From the NCBI RefSeq assembly GCF_041956535.1, contig NW_027192215.1, positions 124,001 through 188,000 of the forward strand: a DNA stretch of 64,000 nt, in the 5' to 3' direction. A program made the translations under genes and the position numbers. Numbering within the stretch: the stretch's first letter is position 1; the number at the start of each line of letters is the position of its first letter. Below are positions 20,917 through 33,425 of this stretch, piece by piece. This DNA comes from Calcarisporiella thermophila CBS 279.70. Lineage: Eukaryota > Calcarisporiellomycota. Below the pieces are notes generated by a model. It was given only the letters and a program-made list of their open reading frames with translations. It was not told the origin of the DNA and made no database searches.

Positions 20917-22082
20917 TCAGAAAAGAATCGAGGGGGAGTATTCAGTGAAGGGGTTATATGCCGGCAACAACAAAGTAGGGGGGGGTGCAGGAGGCGGGAG
21001 CGCGTACTGATAGACAGGTATAGAGTGGCAAGGGGGGGGAGGCACGACAAGGGTGGGTAACTTGGCTCTCGCCTCCTGCGGTTTTGTATTTACACGGCCT
21101 CCATAGATCTCGGTGAGCATCGGCTCCGCATCGGGGGTGGGGAGGGAGTCGACCGCCGGCTGCGCTACGGCGGGGGATGGTATATAGCAGCGCGTTGTCA
21201 TCGATAGCGGGGGAGGGGTGTAGGGCGACATCGCCGAGCTTGGGGTGGAGGCGGGGGAGTCGATGGGCGAGAGGGCGTCGTGGTGCTCCTTGACGCCGGC
21301 GACAGTCCGCGCTCCCAGGCCGCCCGTGGCGCTGCAAGCACTCAGCGACACCGTCTGAGCCTGCGCAAGCAGGAGCTCGCGCCACCGCACGAACACGTCT
21401 GCGCCGACAAAGAGCCGGTACCCGATCAGGCGGAGAAAGTCCATCTCCATCTGGTTGACCTCGCGCACGGGCAGCCCGACGATGCGGGCCCATGCGCGGT
21501 TCGAGTAGTTGCGGTCCTGGTGGAACTTGTTGGCCAGGATGAGGGCCGTGACCAGCATGCGCCGGCCGCAGCGGGGGCGGATGCTGGTGGATGCGAGGGG
21601 GGGGTTCGCGGTGTCCAGGTAGCCCTTAGCGCGGAAGAGGTAGAGGAGGGCGAGGACGAATGTGGAGGCGGTGGTTTTGGAGCGGCGCAGGGCAAGGTGG
21701 ATGAAGGCGCGGGTGGGGAGGAGATTGGAGGATGGGGGCGCCGCCACAGGCCAAACGGTGGAGATCATGATGGCGGCGATGTCTAGAGAGGGCAGCAGAG
21801 ATGATGAGCATGGGAGCGAAGGAGGAGGTGGGCGCATCCAAGACCATCATCCCCGAACTTACCTATGAGACTAGAAATTTGCAGGTGGGATATTGCGGGT
21901 TCATCGTCACCATGGAGAGCAGATTGCTTAGCGATGGGGATGCCTGCCTTTCTCTGCAGCGGATTGTAGCGAACATTTCTTCGCGATGTTCGGCAGGCCA
22001 GCGAGGGCGGCTCGCCCAGGGAGGCATTGTGGGGATGGGCGGAGAGGTTAGCTCGTAGAGCGGGAATGTACATTGGGCGCAA
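20917..22082 (-). CDS. Pho85-type (PCL/PHO80-like) cyclin
   Basis: A regulatory partner of a Pho85/CDK5-type kinase. Two exons on the minus strand: 22082-21863 and 21782-20917, total 361 aa. The cyclin box starts around the splice (LQISSLIDIAAIMIS) and includes AFIHLALRRSKTTAS, TFVLALLYLFRAKGYL, RMLVTALILANKFHQD, NRAWARIVGLPVREVN and EMDFLRLIGYRLFV, a pattern typical of Pcl cyclins. The last 140 residues are Pro/Ser-rich and probably disordered. GC-rich codon use differs sharply from the genes beyond 26 kb. A single-exon reading starting at 21837 is also open, but the spliced form gives a better cyclin N-terminus. Which subfamily (phosphate, glycogen or cell cycle) cannot be decided. Confidence 0.85.
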
Positions 22083-24137
22083 GGGCAGGGGGGGAGGGGG
22101 GGAGGATTAGGGGGGAGGATTAGTCGAATCTAGCAAACAAAACTAAGAATCACAGACAGGCGAGAGCATGTAGATATATACGGATGGAGGCGATGATGGG
22201 CGCTGGATTAAGTATTAGAGGATGGATAATGGATTAATGTCATGCATATGTTATAAATAGGAGGAAGCGACGGTGCCAATGTAGTAATATATAAATAAAA
22301 AAACAATGGCGGAAGTAGAACCGCCAAAGCAGGCACCCACTGGAAAAGTGGCTGTGACTAGCTTGGAAATCGGCCTATCCACGCTTAACTCTCGTTAGCC
22401 CACTTAGCCTGTGTTTGGCAGAGCCGCTGGCTGTGTCCGGAGGGTTGCTGCGGAGAGTTTCGGAGATCCTCTCATTTTGCAGGGAGGGGCTTTTTCGATT
22501 TTTCGAGCTATTCTTATTTCTCATCCACTCTCCCGATTGAGGAAGGCTTGCGATTTGCCCAATTGGTCACACGCGAGTCGCTGAACCCGCCCATCAATCA
22601 GGTCAGGCCATGCATCGGCAGAGGGAATCGAGCAGGAGAAAAACGCCGGCCGCCGCTCCAGCCTCGACGAAGGCTGCCGGCCGTCCAGCCCGGCCTTCTC
22701 TTTAGAAGAACCGGTTTGTGCCCGTTCGCGCGATGCATTGCGCAACCCCAAGCGCATCGGCCAGCCCAGAGCCAAGGGGGGGGGGGGCGTGGCTTGCCGG
22801 GCACTTACCTCACCGCCTTGGGGCTTGACGGTTGGCCAGGGCGGGCGATCGCCGTTGGCCGCAGCCAGCGAGGCGGCGCGCTGAGAATTGGGTATTTCCG
22901 CGCGCTCCCATTTGCGCAGAGGCATTGGAGCCACTTACCCGATTTGGGGGGGAGGGATGAGGCTGGCCCATCAGTGGGGGGAATTTACGTTGACAGAGGG
23001 CGAGAGGGGAGCTCGATTTTGCGTTTGCGAATCGAAAGTTCCCGCCATAGCTTATTACAAAATTAACGGCCACCGGGCGGCCTGCACTAATGAGCGGGGG
23101 CGATTTAGCCGAGAGTCTCCTCTTTTTTGTAACCCCGTCGGCTTCCACACGGCGAAAGCTGATTGACTCGAGCCGGGCCAATGTGGGCAGGGGCAGAGCA
23201 AGGTTCGCAGCTGGACTCGGAAGCGCACTGCCAATCCATTCGCCCCAGACACAAGGTGAAACGCGCTAGCATCGAGCCGATCCCGGATTGACCCTCCGCT
23301 GGAGTCACAATGCAGCACTGGGCCGAGGGGCCAGAGGGGGGGTGGGCCTCGCGGCCCATGCGTCATCGGCCGTTGACATCAGCCTGACTAATGGGGCCGG
23401 CCGGCCCTCGCGCGTCGGCCGCTCGACCCCGTGAGTCACCGGGGCTGGTGCGGCGGCCAGGCGCAGCCGTCGCCGCCGCCGTGGCGAGACGGCATCGGCA
23501 ACCCTGTTTTTGTGGCCGTAGGCTCCACGGTGTCGGCTCAGCGGGCGGCTGGGCACAGAGGCCAGAGGTGTCAAACGCGGCGGGCCCACTGGCCCGGCGC
23601 GCACGGCAGAGGTGATCAGGCAGCGGCTGCCGATGAAATAGCATTAGAGTTAGGGTTCTTGTTTATCCACTTCTGTCTCCTCTTGAATTTGCGAGCCAGT
23701 CAATGCGCATTGCGGCGAGGCCTACTCCGGCGCAAATTACTCACAGGCAACAAGCTTCCATATGGATGACTGCTCCCATGCGAGCAGGCTCGGGACACCT
23801 CCAGAATCCCGCTGCCCGTGCTAATTAAGTCTTGTGATAAACTCAAACCCTAACGCGGTGGGCCGCCCGCGGCCGCCGGATCCTCTGAGTCGGCTCGGTT
23901 GGGCTGCTGGCCTCTCCTTCCTCGCCCTTCTTCTCCGGTTCTTTTTTTCCATTCTCTGCCGCTCGCAATCTTATTCGCGCTATATATTTGTGTTTCGTCT
24001 TCTTTTTCTCTGCGGTCTCCTTTTCTCTTGCTCCCCCTCCCCCCCCCTCCCTCGCCCCCTTCCCACGCTCGGCTCTTCCTCTTCTCCTTAGGCCTGTTTC
24101 ACGACACCCTTCCTCCTGCTTCTTATAGTAAGAGAGA
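22083..24137. other. GC-rich 2-kb divergent intergenic region
   Basis: Separates the cyclin (minus) from the C2H2 factor (plus). It has strong GC bias, G runs (22085-22115, 22778-22788), a 14-bp palindrome GGGCCGGCCGGCCC at 23394-23407, and long CT tracts at 23925-24070 just before the factor. Many frames stay open because of base composition, but none has recognisable protein sequence. It most likely holds long regulatory sequence and 5' leaders. Confidence 0.5.
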
Positions 24138-25718
24138 TTGCCCCATCCGTCGCCGCGAGAAGAAGCGCCCCGTCGCCGCCGCCGCTCCCTCACGCACACC
24201 CCCCCCTCCCCGCCGCGCTTATCCATGCTCTATACGCCTGCGACTGCAGCCGCCCCCGCACACTTGCACTATCATCTCCTCCAAGGCTCGAACGGCTCCA
24301 AGCCGCACCCGGTAGACTCGCTGTGGTTCCACGAACGGCCGGCCGCGACCGCCGCCCCCTCCGCCTCCGCCGCGCCCCCCCGCTCGCCGCACCCGATGCA
24401 CAACAGCAGGCGCCCCCCCTCCCCCCCCTTTCCCCCGTACGCCCCCCACCCAATGGGCCCTGCCGCCTCCTATAGAGTGCCCCTCGACGCTCCGCACAAG
24501 GTGGCGGGTGGGGGCGAGGAGGAGGGCGAGGGCGAAGGCGAGCGCGGCGCGCGAAGGGGCGAGTGCCACGCTCCCGCCGGTCACAGCGCGAGCGGCCATC
24601 TGCACGCCGGCTTCTCCCCGCAGCCCGGTGGCGCGCCGCTCTATTACGCGGCCGCCACCCCGTCGCTCGACGGCTTCTCCACCGTCTCCTCGACACCCTC
24701 GCCCGCCCCTTTCTATGTCGAGCAACCGCCCATGTACCCCGTGCATCCCCACGCGCTGGACGCCGCCTTCTTCCACCCCATGGCGCAGCCCGCCGCCGCG
24801 CCCGTCTTCTTCTCTCCCCCGCCGGGAGTGGGCTATGCTACGCTGGAGCACGAGAGCGAGGTCGAGGAGATCGGCTCCAGCCTGGGCTCGCCGCTGCCGC
24901 CGTCCTCGCACCCCACCCCCTATCTCGCGTGGGAGCTCGCCACGCAGCCCGAGTTCCGGCCGCACGCCACGCCCCCGGAGTCTGCTCGCCTCAGCGTCCC
25001 CGCCGCGTCCCCGACCCCTCCGCACCCTCCCCCTCCCCCTCACCCGTACGGGGCCGATGAGCCCTTTTCTCTCGTGGACTATGCCTCGCCTGCCGTCTCT
25101 GCTCCCCAGTTTCGCACCGCGATCCTCTCCCCCCCTCCGCTCCCCACCCCGCTTCCCCCCGCCTCGCTCACCACCGTCCCCCCGACACTGCCTTCCTCGC
25201 ATCCGGCGTTCTCTCCCTTGCCCCACGCATCTGCTCAGCCCCAGGGTAGCTTTCGGGGGGCCGTGATGAAAGAGAATGCCGTGGACCGGCCCTACAAGTG
25301 TGAGAGCTGCTCTCAAAGTTTCCACAGAAACCACGACCTGAAGGTAATCCGGGAGTCCGTCTGCCCGAGAAAGCTAGGCCGATGCTCACCTTTTTTCCCT
25401 CCCCACTCATGCTTTAGAGACACGCCCGGATACATTTACAGGTAAAGCCGTTCGCCTGCCAGCATTGTCACAAGTCCTTTTCTCGGTAGGTTGAAGAGGC
25501 TGTGCCACCTCGTGTGGTTCGCATGCCCTGCTGTCCACATACAGTTCCACTCACTCAAGCTTTTGAACCACCTTTGTAGCAAGGATGCCCTGAAACGCCA
25601 CACGGTCGTGAAAAAGTGCGGGATGAACAGCGCCGCCGAGAGCGGGAAGCGGCCCCCCCCAGGGCCTTCTTCGGCGACGGGAGCAGCCGGGAAAATAGGA
25701 GACGACCCGGCGCCATAG
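24138..25718 (+). CDS. Proline-rich C2H2 zinc-finger transcription factor
   Basis: A probable DNA-binding regulator of about 470 aa. Three exons: 24138-25343, 25418-25485, 25580-25718. The first 370 residues are Pro/Ala/Ser/His-rich and disordered. Two fingers sit at the C-terminus: YKCESCSQSFHRNHDLKRH and FACQHCHKSFSRKDALKRH. The first is cut by intron 1 after its DLK. The second is cut inside FSR and ends in a VVKKC tail (C2HC-like). The linker reads ARIHLQVKP. A second in-frame ATG at 24225 is an alternative start. The fingers resemble a common fungal pair of the KDALKRH type, but I cannot name an orthologue. It lies in the GC-rich island and faces away from the cyclin gene. Confidence 0.85.
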
Positions 25719-26162
25719 CACCTCTCTCTCTGCTCTGTCGGGTTGGGATATATTTCATTAGGTAGATTTCTGCTGCTTCTCTGTTTAAGTTACGATGATC
25801 TTGGGGAAACCCGGTCATTGGAAAGGCCAGCTTGTATATTGTACAGTTTCTTTTTTTCCTTCTTCTTCTTTACTTGGGGATTTAATATTCAATTGTTTTT
25901 ACCATTGCTATATAATTTCGTTTTAACTTCTCTATTTCTCTCGACTGTGCTTTTAGTTTCCCTTAATTATAAATCGATTCATTTATTGCATCGCAATTGG
26001 TTCTCCCCCATTGGCCTGGCAGGCTGCTGTCACCATTTCCGCAAATGGTTGTCCTCGCCCGACTGGGCCCAGGATCCGGATTGGCGATTTCAATGACGCG
26101 TTTGAGAATTCTTCGCGTCGCGTCTCTTATACTTCTAGCTTACATTCGCCGTGGCCAAGTCA
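25719..26162 (+). other. Intergenic stretch between the C2H2 gene and separase
   Basis: CT-rich then AT-rich sequence, probably the 3' end of the C2H2 gene and the separase promoter. A frame at 25743-26096 has no recognisable protein sequence. Confidence 0.4.
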
Positions 26163-29100
26163 ATGCCAACAAGATTGATAAAAAATGCGGCCAAAGGAGG
26201 TACCACCTCTACTCCTGCAATGACCTCCACGACATCAAGGAGCCGCACAACCCATTCCGTCCCATCAGATCTTGTCAAATCCACCACGCGGATAGCTTCC
26301 AAAACGGCGGGCAAGACGGCCACCCCCACTCCCGCTTCACTAGTGAAGCAGAGCAGGCGCGCTGAGCCTGCAAACCAGGGCGCGCCCAATAGCAAAACTG
26401 CGCTGCTGGTTGCGAGCATCGCAAGTCTGGCGGCCGGGATCGGCCAGAACAACCTGAAAGACCAAGGTATAGCTGATCTTCTCTTTATCCTGAAGCTCAC
26501 TAACGATGGGGAGGATGGCCAAAACCATAGAATGGAACCCAAGGATCACTAAGATGTTAGCCGAGCTTTCGAGAATGAAAGCAGAGCTCGTTGCATCCAC
26601 TGAAGCCGATTTAAACAAAGAATTCGAAGATATATGCAGATTCCTGCGAGCGATGAATGCGCTACGAAAGGCGTTCGATGCTGGAGCAAAGATAAACGAG
26701 TCCTGGGTGGCAAAGGGTGCGAGCGTTTTGTTTGCTGGCATAGAATATCTAATAGGATGGTGGGGGGCGTTTTCAAGTGCATATCAAGTAAGCCGAAGGC
26801 TTTATCTGGAGAGTTTTATACGCGGTTCATTTTGACATGACTCTCTTCCCCCATTAGATCGAGTACGCGAGCCGTTCGGATTCTCTTCTCTCCCCCGAGA
26901 GCATCCATGCCGTCATTATCCATTCCCTGACCCACCATTCGTTCTTGCTTCACCATCAGTTTGCCTCTGCCTCTCCGACTCCTCGCCGCTTCAGCCAGCT
27001 TGAGTTGGCCACCCAGCACTGCAGGGGGCATTATCCCACCGGATTAAAGGTGGTTGCAAGCGGCTACTATAATTTGGGCGGCGTGGCCTATCAGTCCGGT
27101 CGATATGAACTGGCCGTTGAACCGTTCAGGCGCAGCTGCGACTTATTAGATGAATATTTAGAAAAGACAAATCAAAAGGACAATGCAGAAGAAGCGGGGG
27201 CGTTGGAGAAAAGAATGGAGCTTTTAGGTGCTTCATTACTAAAGCTAAGACAATACCAGGTAAGCCGTGTCTTTCCCCCCAATGAATCCTTGGACAGACT
27301 CTTCTTCAGGAGCATGCTTTTAAATGAAATGGAAACCTTACTTTAGGATGCACTGAAAGTCTTTTTCACTTCCCTCGCTCGGCTTTTACCCACCCAGCTC
27401 CCATCGTTCGTATCCTCGCTTAATCGAACCTCTCTTTGCAATACAGCACGTCTCTGCCCGACTCTCCCTCGTACTATTGATCGTATTATTCGGATTTCAT
27501 TAGTAGAGCTAGTGCAAACCAACTTCAAACTTCCACATGAATACATCGACGCTAAAGAAAACGGGCGTGCGGAAGCTGTTGGCGGAATGCTCGAGTATGA
27601 ACTGACCGTGCTGCATAGCTTTTTCGAAAAAACCGATATTGGAGCGCTGATGTTAAAGGTGGTCGATGAAGGAATATCGATCTATAATGAGCAAAAGTTT
27701 CCAATTCGAAGAGCCAGGTGAATGAATTGTGTCGTGTTTCATTTAATTATGGGTTGACGAGCTGACCGTAGGAGCCCTCTCGTGTTTTTTATAATAGAAT
27801 ATCCATCGAAAAGGCAAAGTTGCTCTGGACCATAGGCGAGGAGAACGCTTCGCTAGAGGCGGACGCATTATTGAATTGCGCCATCGATCTCCTAAAATCA
27901 GAGGTAGAGTGATAGATGCTTTTTTTTACCCCTTTCATCCACCTAAGCTAAAATTCCACCAGGAATATGGAGCCGATGCTGGTCTACAGCAACTCCGTTG
28001 CTTCTATCTGGGGGTGGCTTACGCATGGCATGGTATTGCGGCCCTCCCAATATGTAGGATGGATGCCTTTAAAAAAGGATTGCAGCTGTGGAAGGGTATA
28101 CTACGGAAAATTCCTCTGCTAGGAAGTGGAGGTAAGAGTGAGAAGGGTTGCTCTCAATTCTGACAGGCGCTTGACCTCATGCGTGATTTTCCATTTAGCT
28201 CTCGCTGGACCAGAAGACACCAAAGCGACCCTTGCGGCCATTGATGATGTAGAGAAATTTTACGGCTTTCTAAGTACATAGAGAATGAAGCTTTTCTGAA
28301 ATAGCTCAGGTGTATAGCTCTTTTTATTTTTATTTCCAATTGGCAGATATGCTCGCCGACCTGTTCTCGCTTCTCGACCGTCCAATACAACACCTTCTAA
28401 CCCTCAAACTCATGCTTCGTCTCAACAACGGACTTCGTACAGAAAAAGACACCTGTCATCAAGGTAACTATCCTATATATTATATAGTTGAGGACAAAAG
28501 GGGGTTTTAAACTGTACACATTATTTTGTTTTCAGATGGTATTCAGGCATACATACGAATCGGCGAGGTTTACACATTGTTGGGCTATTCTGGAAAAGCT
28601 GGGATGGCTTTTTTACAAGCGAAAAGACTGATGGAATCGACAGCATGCCCGAACGAAGCAAAAGTTCGGTGGCTACTTCGGTACAGCTATCATCTCTGCT
28701 CCTCTGGCAATATCAAGAATGCGTAAGCGAACTCTTGATTTCCCCTCTCCTACCGTGGGAATTCAGCAGTGCTAATGCGCTGTATGTTCAATAGGTTGCC
28801 GGCGTTCAATGAAACGACAACCTTGGCAGATTTCAAGGCTGGACACAAAAATTCGCTCAGCGCAACGCAGAAGCGAGAAAGACACATACTTGTGACGGAT
28901 GCGTGTCTCACGCGATCGACAATTGCATACGCGACGGGTTCACTTCACCAGGCAACTCAGGATGCTACGCGGGCATTGCGGATGCTTGGCAGAGTTCTAA
29001 ACGGGCTAGCGAGACAGTCCAAGCTTTCAAAGGAAGATCAAGAAAAGACATCAAACAATCCATTTGTCTCTGTTCCCAGCGACGGAAAATTTGCGATCGA

Positions 29101-32100
29101 AGACGTGGGAGAGAGAGAGGGAATGGCGTCTGAAGACAGCTTGAAGGCATTGCATAAAAATCAATGGGGGCTAACTAGGGTATATATGCAATTGTCTATA
29201 TTCCATGCTTTAAGAAGTTTCAGCACACCCACAATTTGTATGTTTTAGAAATTGCTCGACACGTACGCCCTCCTCGGCAAACTGTACGTCGCCCGAGGCT
29301 CGGCTCGCGAAGCTGACTATTACTTTCGAAAAGGCCGTATGCTAGCCGACATGGTGGGCGCTAAGGTGCTTGCTGCGCGGTTTCTCCTGCACATTGCCGA
29401 GCTGGAGTGCAGAAAGCGAGAATGGGAAGAGACCAAGGAGAATCTCGAAACAACACTGAAATACCAGCAAGAAACGGAGGTTTTGGTTAAGGATCAGGCA
29501 AGTGCCATAACTCTTGGAGGAGATTTGCAACTGCAGCAGTGTTTATACACGAACGCGGTGGGGGAATATGAACGGGCAGAGGGTTTATTAAAAACAATGA
29601 TGACCAGCGAATTTATCGATGAACTTGAGCGGACTGAACCTTTGTAAATATTGCCAGCCCCGCTAAATGAAAGTGGTCTGCCCATCTTTAATTACTTATT
29701 TTCTCTTGTTCTAGGGGCAACTATACGCCACGGGAAAAGAAGGTCATTCCCATATCAATGCCAGTTACGCCAACCACAGCCGTCAAAGGACGAAAGCTGA
29801 AGCAGCCAGGTATGGGCTGGTTAGCTTCCAGGGGATTCGCTAAATTGGCTGACATAGTTTATAGTAGACGGGACACAGTTGGAATGGGTTGTATTGGACA
29901 ACATGAAATCTTCGCTCTTCTACCGTACTGCTTGGGCCCTTTGTAAACAAGGAGAAATTCAGAGTGGGGAAAAGCTTCTGGCTGATCTGGAAAAGGCGAG
30001 GCTGTTCGGTGAAGAGGAGGTAATTTGCACGCTGGAGTCTCATTTTATTTTCGCTTGACTAAATTTAGTAGATGGAGTACTATCTGATCAGGGCTAAATT
30101 CGAAGTGTGCGCGGTACTTGATGAGTTCGCAAGCGACACGTTACTGAGCATGCTCGAGGAGGCTGGTACGTATTTCTTATGGATTAGTGAGAGATCAAAT
30201 CGATGGTACAAATACTCAAGTTCTCTTGGTTAAAGTGCTCGCAATACCACTAATTGCTCAGAGTTCTCAGCCCAAAACAGCTGGCAAAACAGCGAGCCGT
30301 CTCAAGCTCGCCACTAAGCCGGTGAAAAACTCCGCAAAGCTGGCCAGCGCTAAGAAATCCACGGTGGACTCCAGCGCCCTCACCGCTCCTACTCTCGACG
30401 TAGATGCAGCTCTCGAACATCGCCTCGATCGAGCCATAGAACACGTGCGCAAAGCTTTTTCAATTGGATTTGATGGAGGTGCGGCCCATCTGGCCTACGA
30501 AGCCTGCCTATATTTTGCATTGGCGACTATGCTTCGAACTTATTCAGATCCCAAAAAACTAAGAGGAGTTGAGGAAGAGGCGGTGAGAAACGCCGCAATG
30601 TATCTGGGTAGGCTATTAATCCGCTATATCACTGATCTATTTTACTGGGCTGTTTTAATGGGATTTCCTTCTTGGTAATCAGAATTGGCAAAAGGGATCA
30701 CGGCGCGTCGGGATATGCTCAGCTCCCTGGAAATGAAATTGGCACCGGCTCAGTCCCAAGATTTGGCCTGGGTAGATCTGCTTACTCTGAATAATGAGGA
30801 AGTGGTTGCTGAAACTAAAACCGTCACGGATCCTGCCGTGGTAAGCATTGAGGATGAAGAGGATTGGGACGTGGCCTGCTGGAAAAGGCTACATCGCTTA
30901 TATCTTAACGAGCAAGCCATATCCTCCCAGCATTTCCAACAGCACTGGGTTAATGCACTGCCCATAACCTGGACAGTGTGCTCCATTGCTCTTGATCCGG
31001 AGAGTCAGAACTTGTATTTTACACGCTTGCGAGCACAGCAGTTACCGTTTATTGTCCGGATGCCACTTAACCGTCACGAGGAGCGCGATTCGAGCGACGG
31101 GGAGCCTTTTGGCTATACAGAGGCAACAGAAGCACTGGGTACCCTGTTGGAGCAGGCGAATGAAACGGCAAGAAATGGAAAGCACTGTGAGACCAAGGAG
31201 AGCAAACTGAATTGGTGGGAGCGACGACGGGAACTGGATAGGAGTATGGGGGCATTGGTTACGAAGATAGAGGACAGATGGCTAGGGGGGTTAAAAGGTT
31301 TGCTTATACCGGATGGAGAAGATGAGATGGCGAAAGAGCCGCTGGAGAAATTCCGCCTGGCGTTGGAAGCGCTGCTTATTGGCGCATCGACAAATACAAG
31401 GGGCAAGGGAAAGAAGATTCCATCCGGGAGCTTTAAGCTTGGCAATGATCTTTGCAAGGCACTTACTCGACTCACCAGTCGCGAGTCGGACGAGGTTCTC
31501 GAGGATGCGGTCTACTTTTTGCTGGATAGTTATCATTTGATTGGAATGCCCGTCGAGTACGACGAAATTGACGTGGATAGGGTAAGCGTTCAGATTAAAA
31601 TATCAGAAGAAAGCCTACGCTTACCCTGAATTTGGTGCTACAGCTTGTAGAGGGTCTAAAGGCGGCGCTCGACACATACCATTCCTCTAATTCCACATCG
31701 GCCACCATTTCTTGCTCACAGACGCCTCATCTTATTCTTGTACTTGATAAACATGCACAACTGCTCCCTTGGGAATCGATGCCTATTCTCCGCAATATAC
31801 CCACTTGCCGCGTCCCAACGCTGAGCTTTTTGCGAGATCGCATTCTCATCACACGGTTGCGCAACAACGGCACTAGTAACCCCTCCTCTGTAGAAACAGA
31901 AAAATCCGACGAAAGCAGCAGCACAGACCAATCCTATATTTTAGATGCTGACAAGACCTATTATATTTTAAACCCTAGCGGTGACTTGAGCCGAACTCAG
32001 GAGGAATTTGCGGGATGGTTCGAAACGTTACGAGAGGGACGTTGGGAAGGCGTGGTTGGCAGAAGACCGGCGGGGTGGGAGTGCGAAAGGGGTCTGGGAG

Positions 32101-32668
32101 ACCATGAGCTTTACATGTAGGTTTTTTTTTTCTGTCGAGAATCAATATGAGCTGATATTCATGTCCTATGATTGCGTCTAGCTATTTTGGACATAGTGGA
32201 GGGGAGCAATACATTCGCGGGCATCAAATTCGCCGCCTCAAAAAGTGCGCCGTAGCACTTCTGATTGGATGTAGTAGTGGGCGGTTAAAGCCTGCAGGAG
32301 ATTTGGACCCGTGGGGCAACTCAATGAACTACATGCTGGCCGGATGGTAAATATTCCTCCAACTGGCTTTTACTCAGTGCACGCAATTTATTTGATGTTT
32401 ACTAGTCCTGCACTGGTGGCTAACCTCTGGGACGTGACTGATCGGGATATTGACCGGTTCAGTCGAAAGCTGTTGAGCGCGTGGGGAATTGAGGGGCACA
32501 CTGGAAGATCCCTGGCGGAAGCAGTATGTAACGCCCGGGAAGAATGCACGCTTAGATATCTGAATGGTAATCCAATTTTACAGACGAAGCAAACGAAACG
32601 GTTTTGACTTTTGCCCTCAAATAGGTGCAGCACCCGTTGTGTACGGGATTCCGGTCTATATTCGATAA
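26163..32668 (+). CDS. ESP1: Separase (cohesin-cleaving cysteine protease)
   Basis: Cuts the cohesin kleisin at anaphase onset. Twenty exons: 26163-26466, 26531-26787, 26858-27259, 27347-27717, 27798-27903, 27963-28131, 28199-28273, 28347-28463, 28536-28722, 28795-29179, 29249-29643, 29715-29809, 29865-30019, 30072-30165, 30221-30607, 30683-31581, 31644-32116, 32182-32346, 32406-32566, 32625-32668. The sum is 5,241 nt, 1,746 aa; yeast Esp1 is 1,630. The N-terminus is basic and Thr/Ser-rich; the middle is TPR-like helical. The protease domain has LLPWESMPILR, the catalytic His in YFGHSGGEQYI (His1628) and the catalytic Cys in LLIGCSSG (Cys1654), then NLWDVTDRDIDRF and the C-terminal GAAPVVYGIPVYI. 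The large middle exons carry little recognisable sequence, as is usual in separases. Exon 15 has the least certain acceptor. Confidence 0.93.
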
Positions 32669-33425
32669 TGACGTTTATTAGATTGTAGAAATCCACTTTT
32701 CGCACATATGTACAGCCTTTTGAGACCATGGGTGTGGAAACTTTTCTATTTATATAACCTAATAATCATGTATAGTTCCAAGTCTCAATCACCGCCTTCA
32801 TTTTTCACGGACTCTCGTGGCTTTTCCATTTAGAATAACTAAACTTCGATGTTAAACCTATTGACTCGGAGCCCGATATCACTGCCATTATCTATACACT
32901 AGGCTATTGAGCATTTATCAAAAGATACTGCACTCCTCAGAAACGAACTTGAACACTTTTTATTATCCGTAATCAATTTAACGGTTGCTCGTGGCGAATT
33001 AATAGAGGCTATTTTATTCATGCTGTCAGATGAAAGTATCTGTCATATTCCAAAGTATCCAAAATTTGCTCGACTATCTTCTTCAGTGTCATTTTTTTGG
33101 ACAACAGTGGTTCTAACAGAACGGGCATAAAAAATTTATACGATTTAATGCGTAAAGAAGCAAAGTCAATTCAAACTGGACGATTGTGCCGAATTTTTGC
33201 CTGAATATCACGCTTTTGAGTAAGGGCACCGTTGATTCAAGCTTTAGTGTCCCGCTCGAACACTAGTTTTAAATTTCCTAATCAACTAAGAACTCCCCTG
33301 AACTCTACCACAAACCAATAGGCTCGCACAATCACAGTGGGATATCAACTCGAAAACTAACCCAACATTTATTCCCACCCTCTCCCCAATCTCATTCATT
33401 TCCCCGCTCTTTTCAAACACTCAAC
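32669..33425. other. AT-rich intergenic stretch
   Basis: The 3' flank of separase and the promoter of the biotin synthase gene. A CT-rich run near 33375-33420 precedes the ATG. No other gene is seen. Confidence 0.45.

Noticed and set aside
22548-23066. A 172-residue frame in the GC-rich gap
   Set aside because: Several frames on both strands are open here from composition alone; none shows a domain or conserved-looking sequence.
24219-25334. A 371-residue Gly/Arg-rich frame antisense to the C2H2 gene
   Set aside because: A GC-bias artefact; the plus strand carries the zinc fingers and splice sites.
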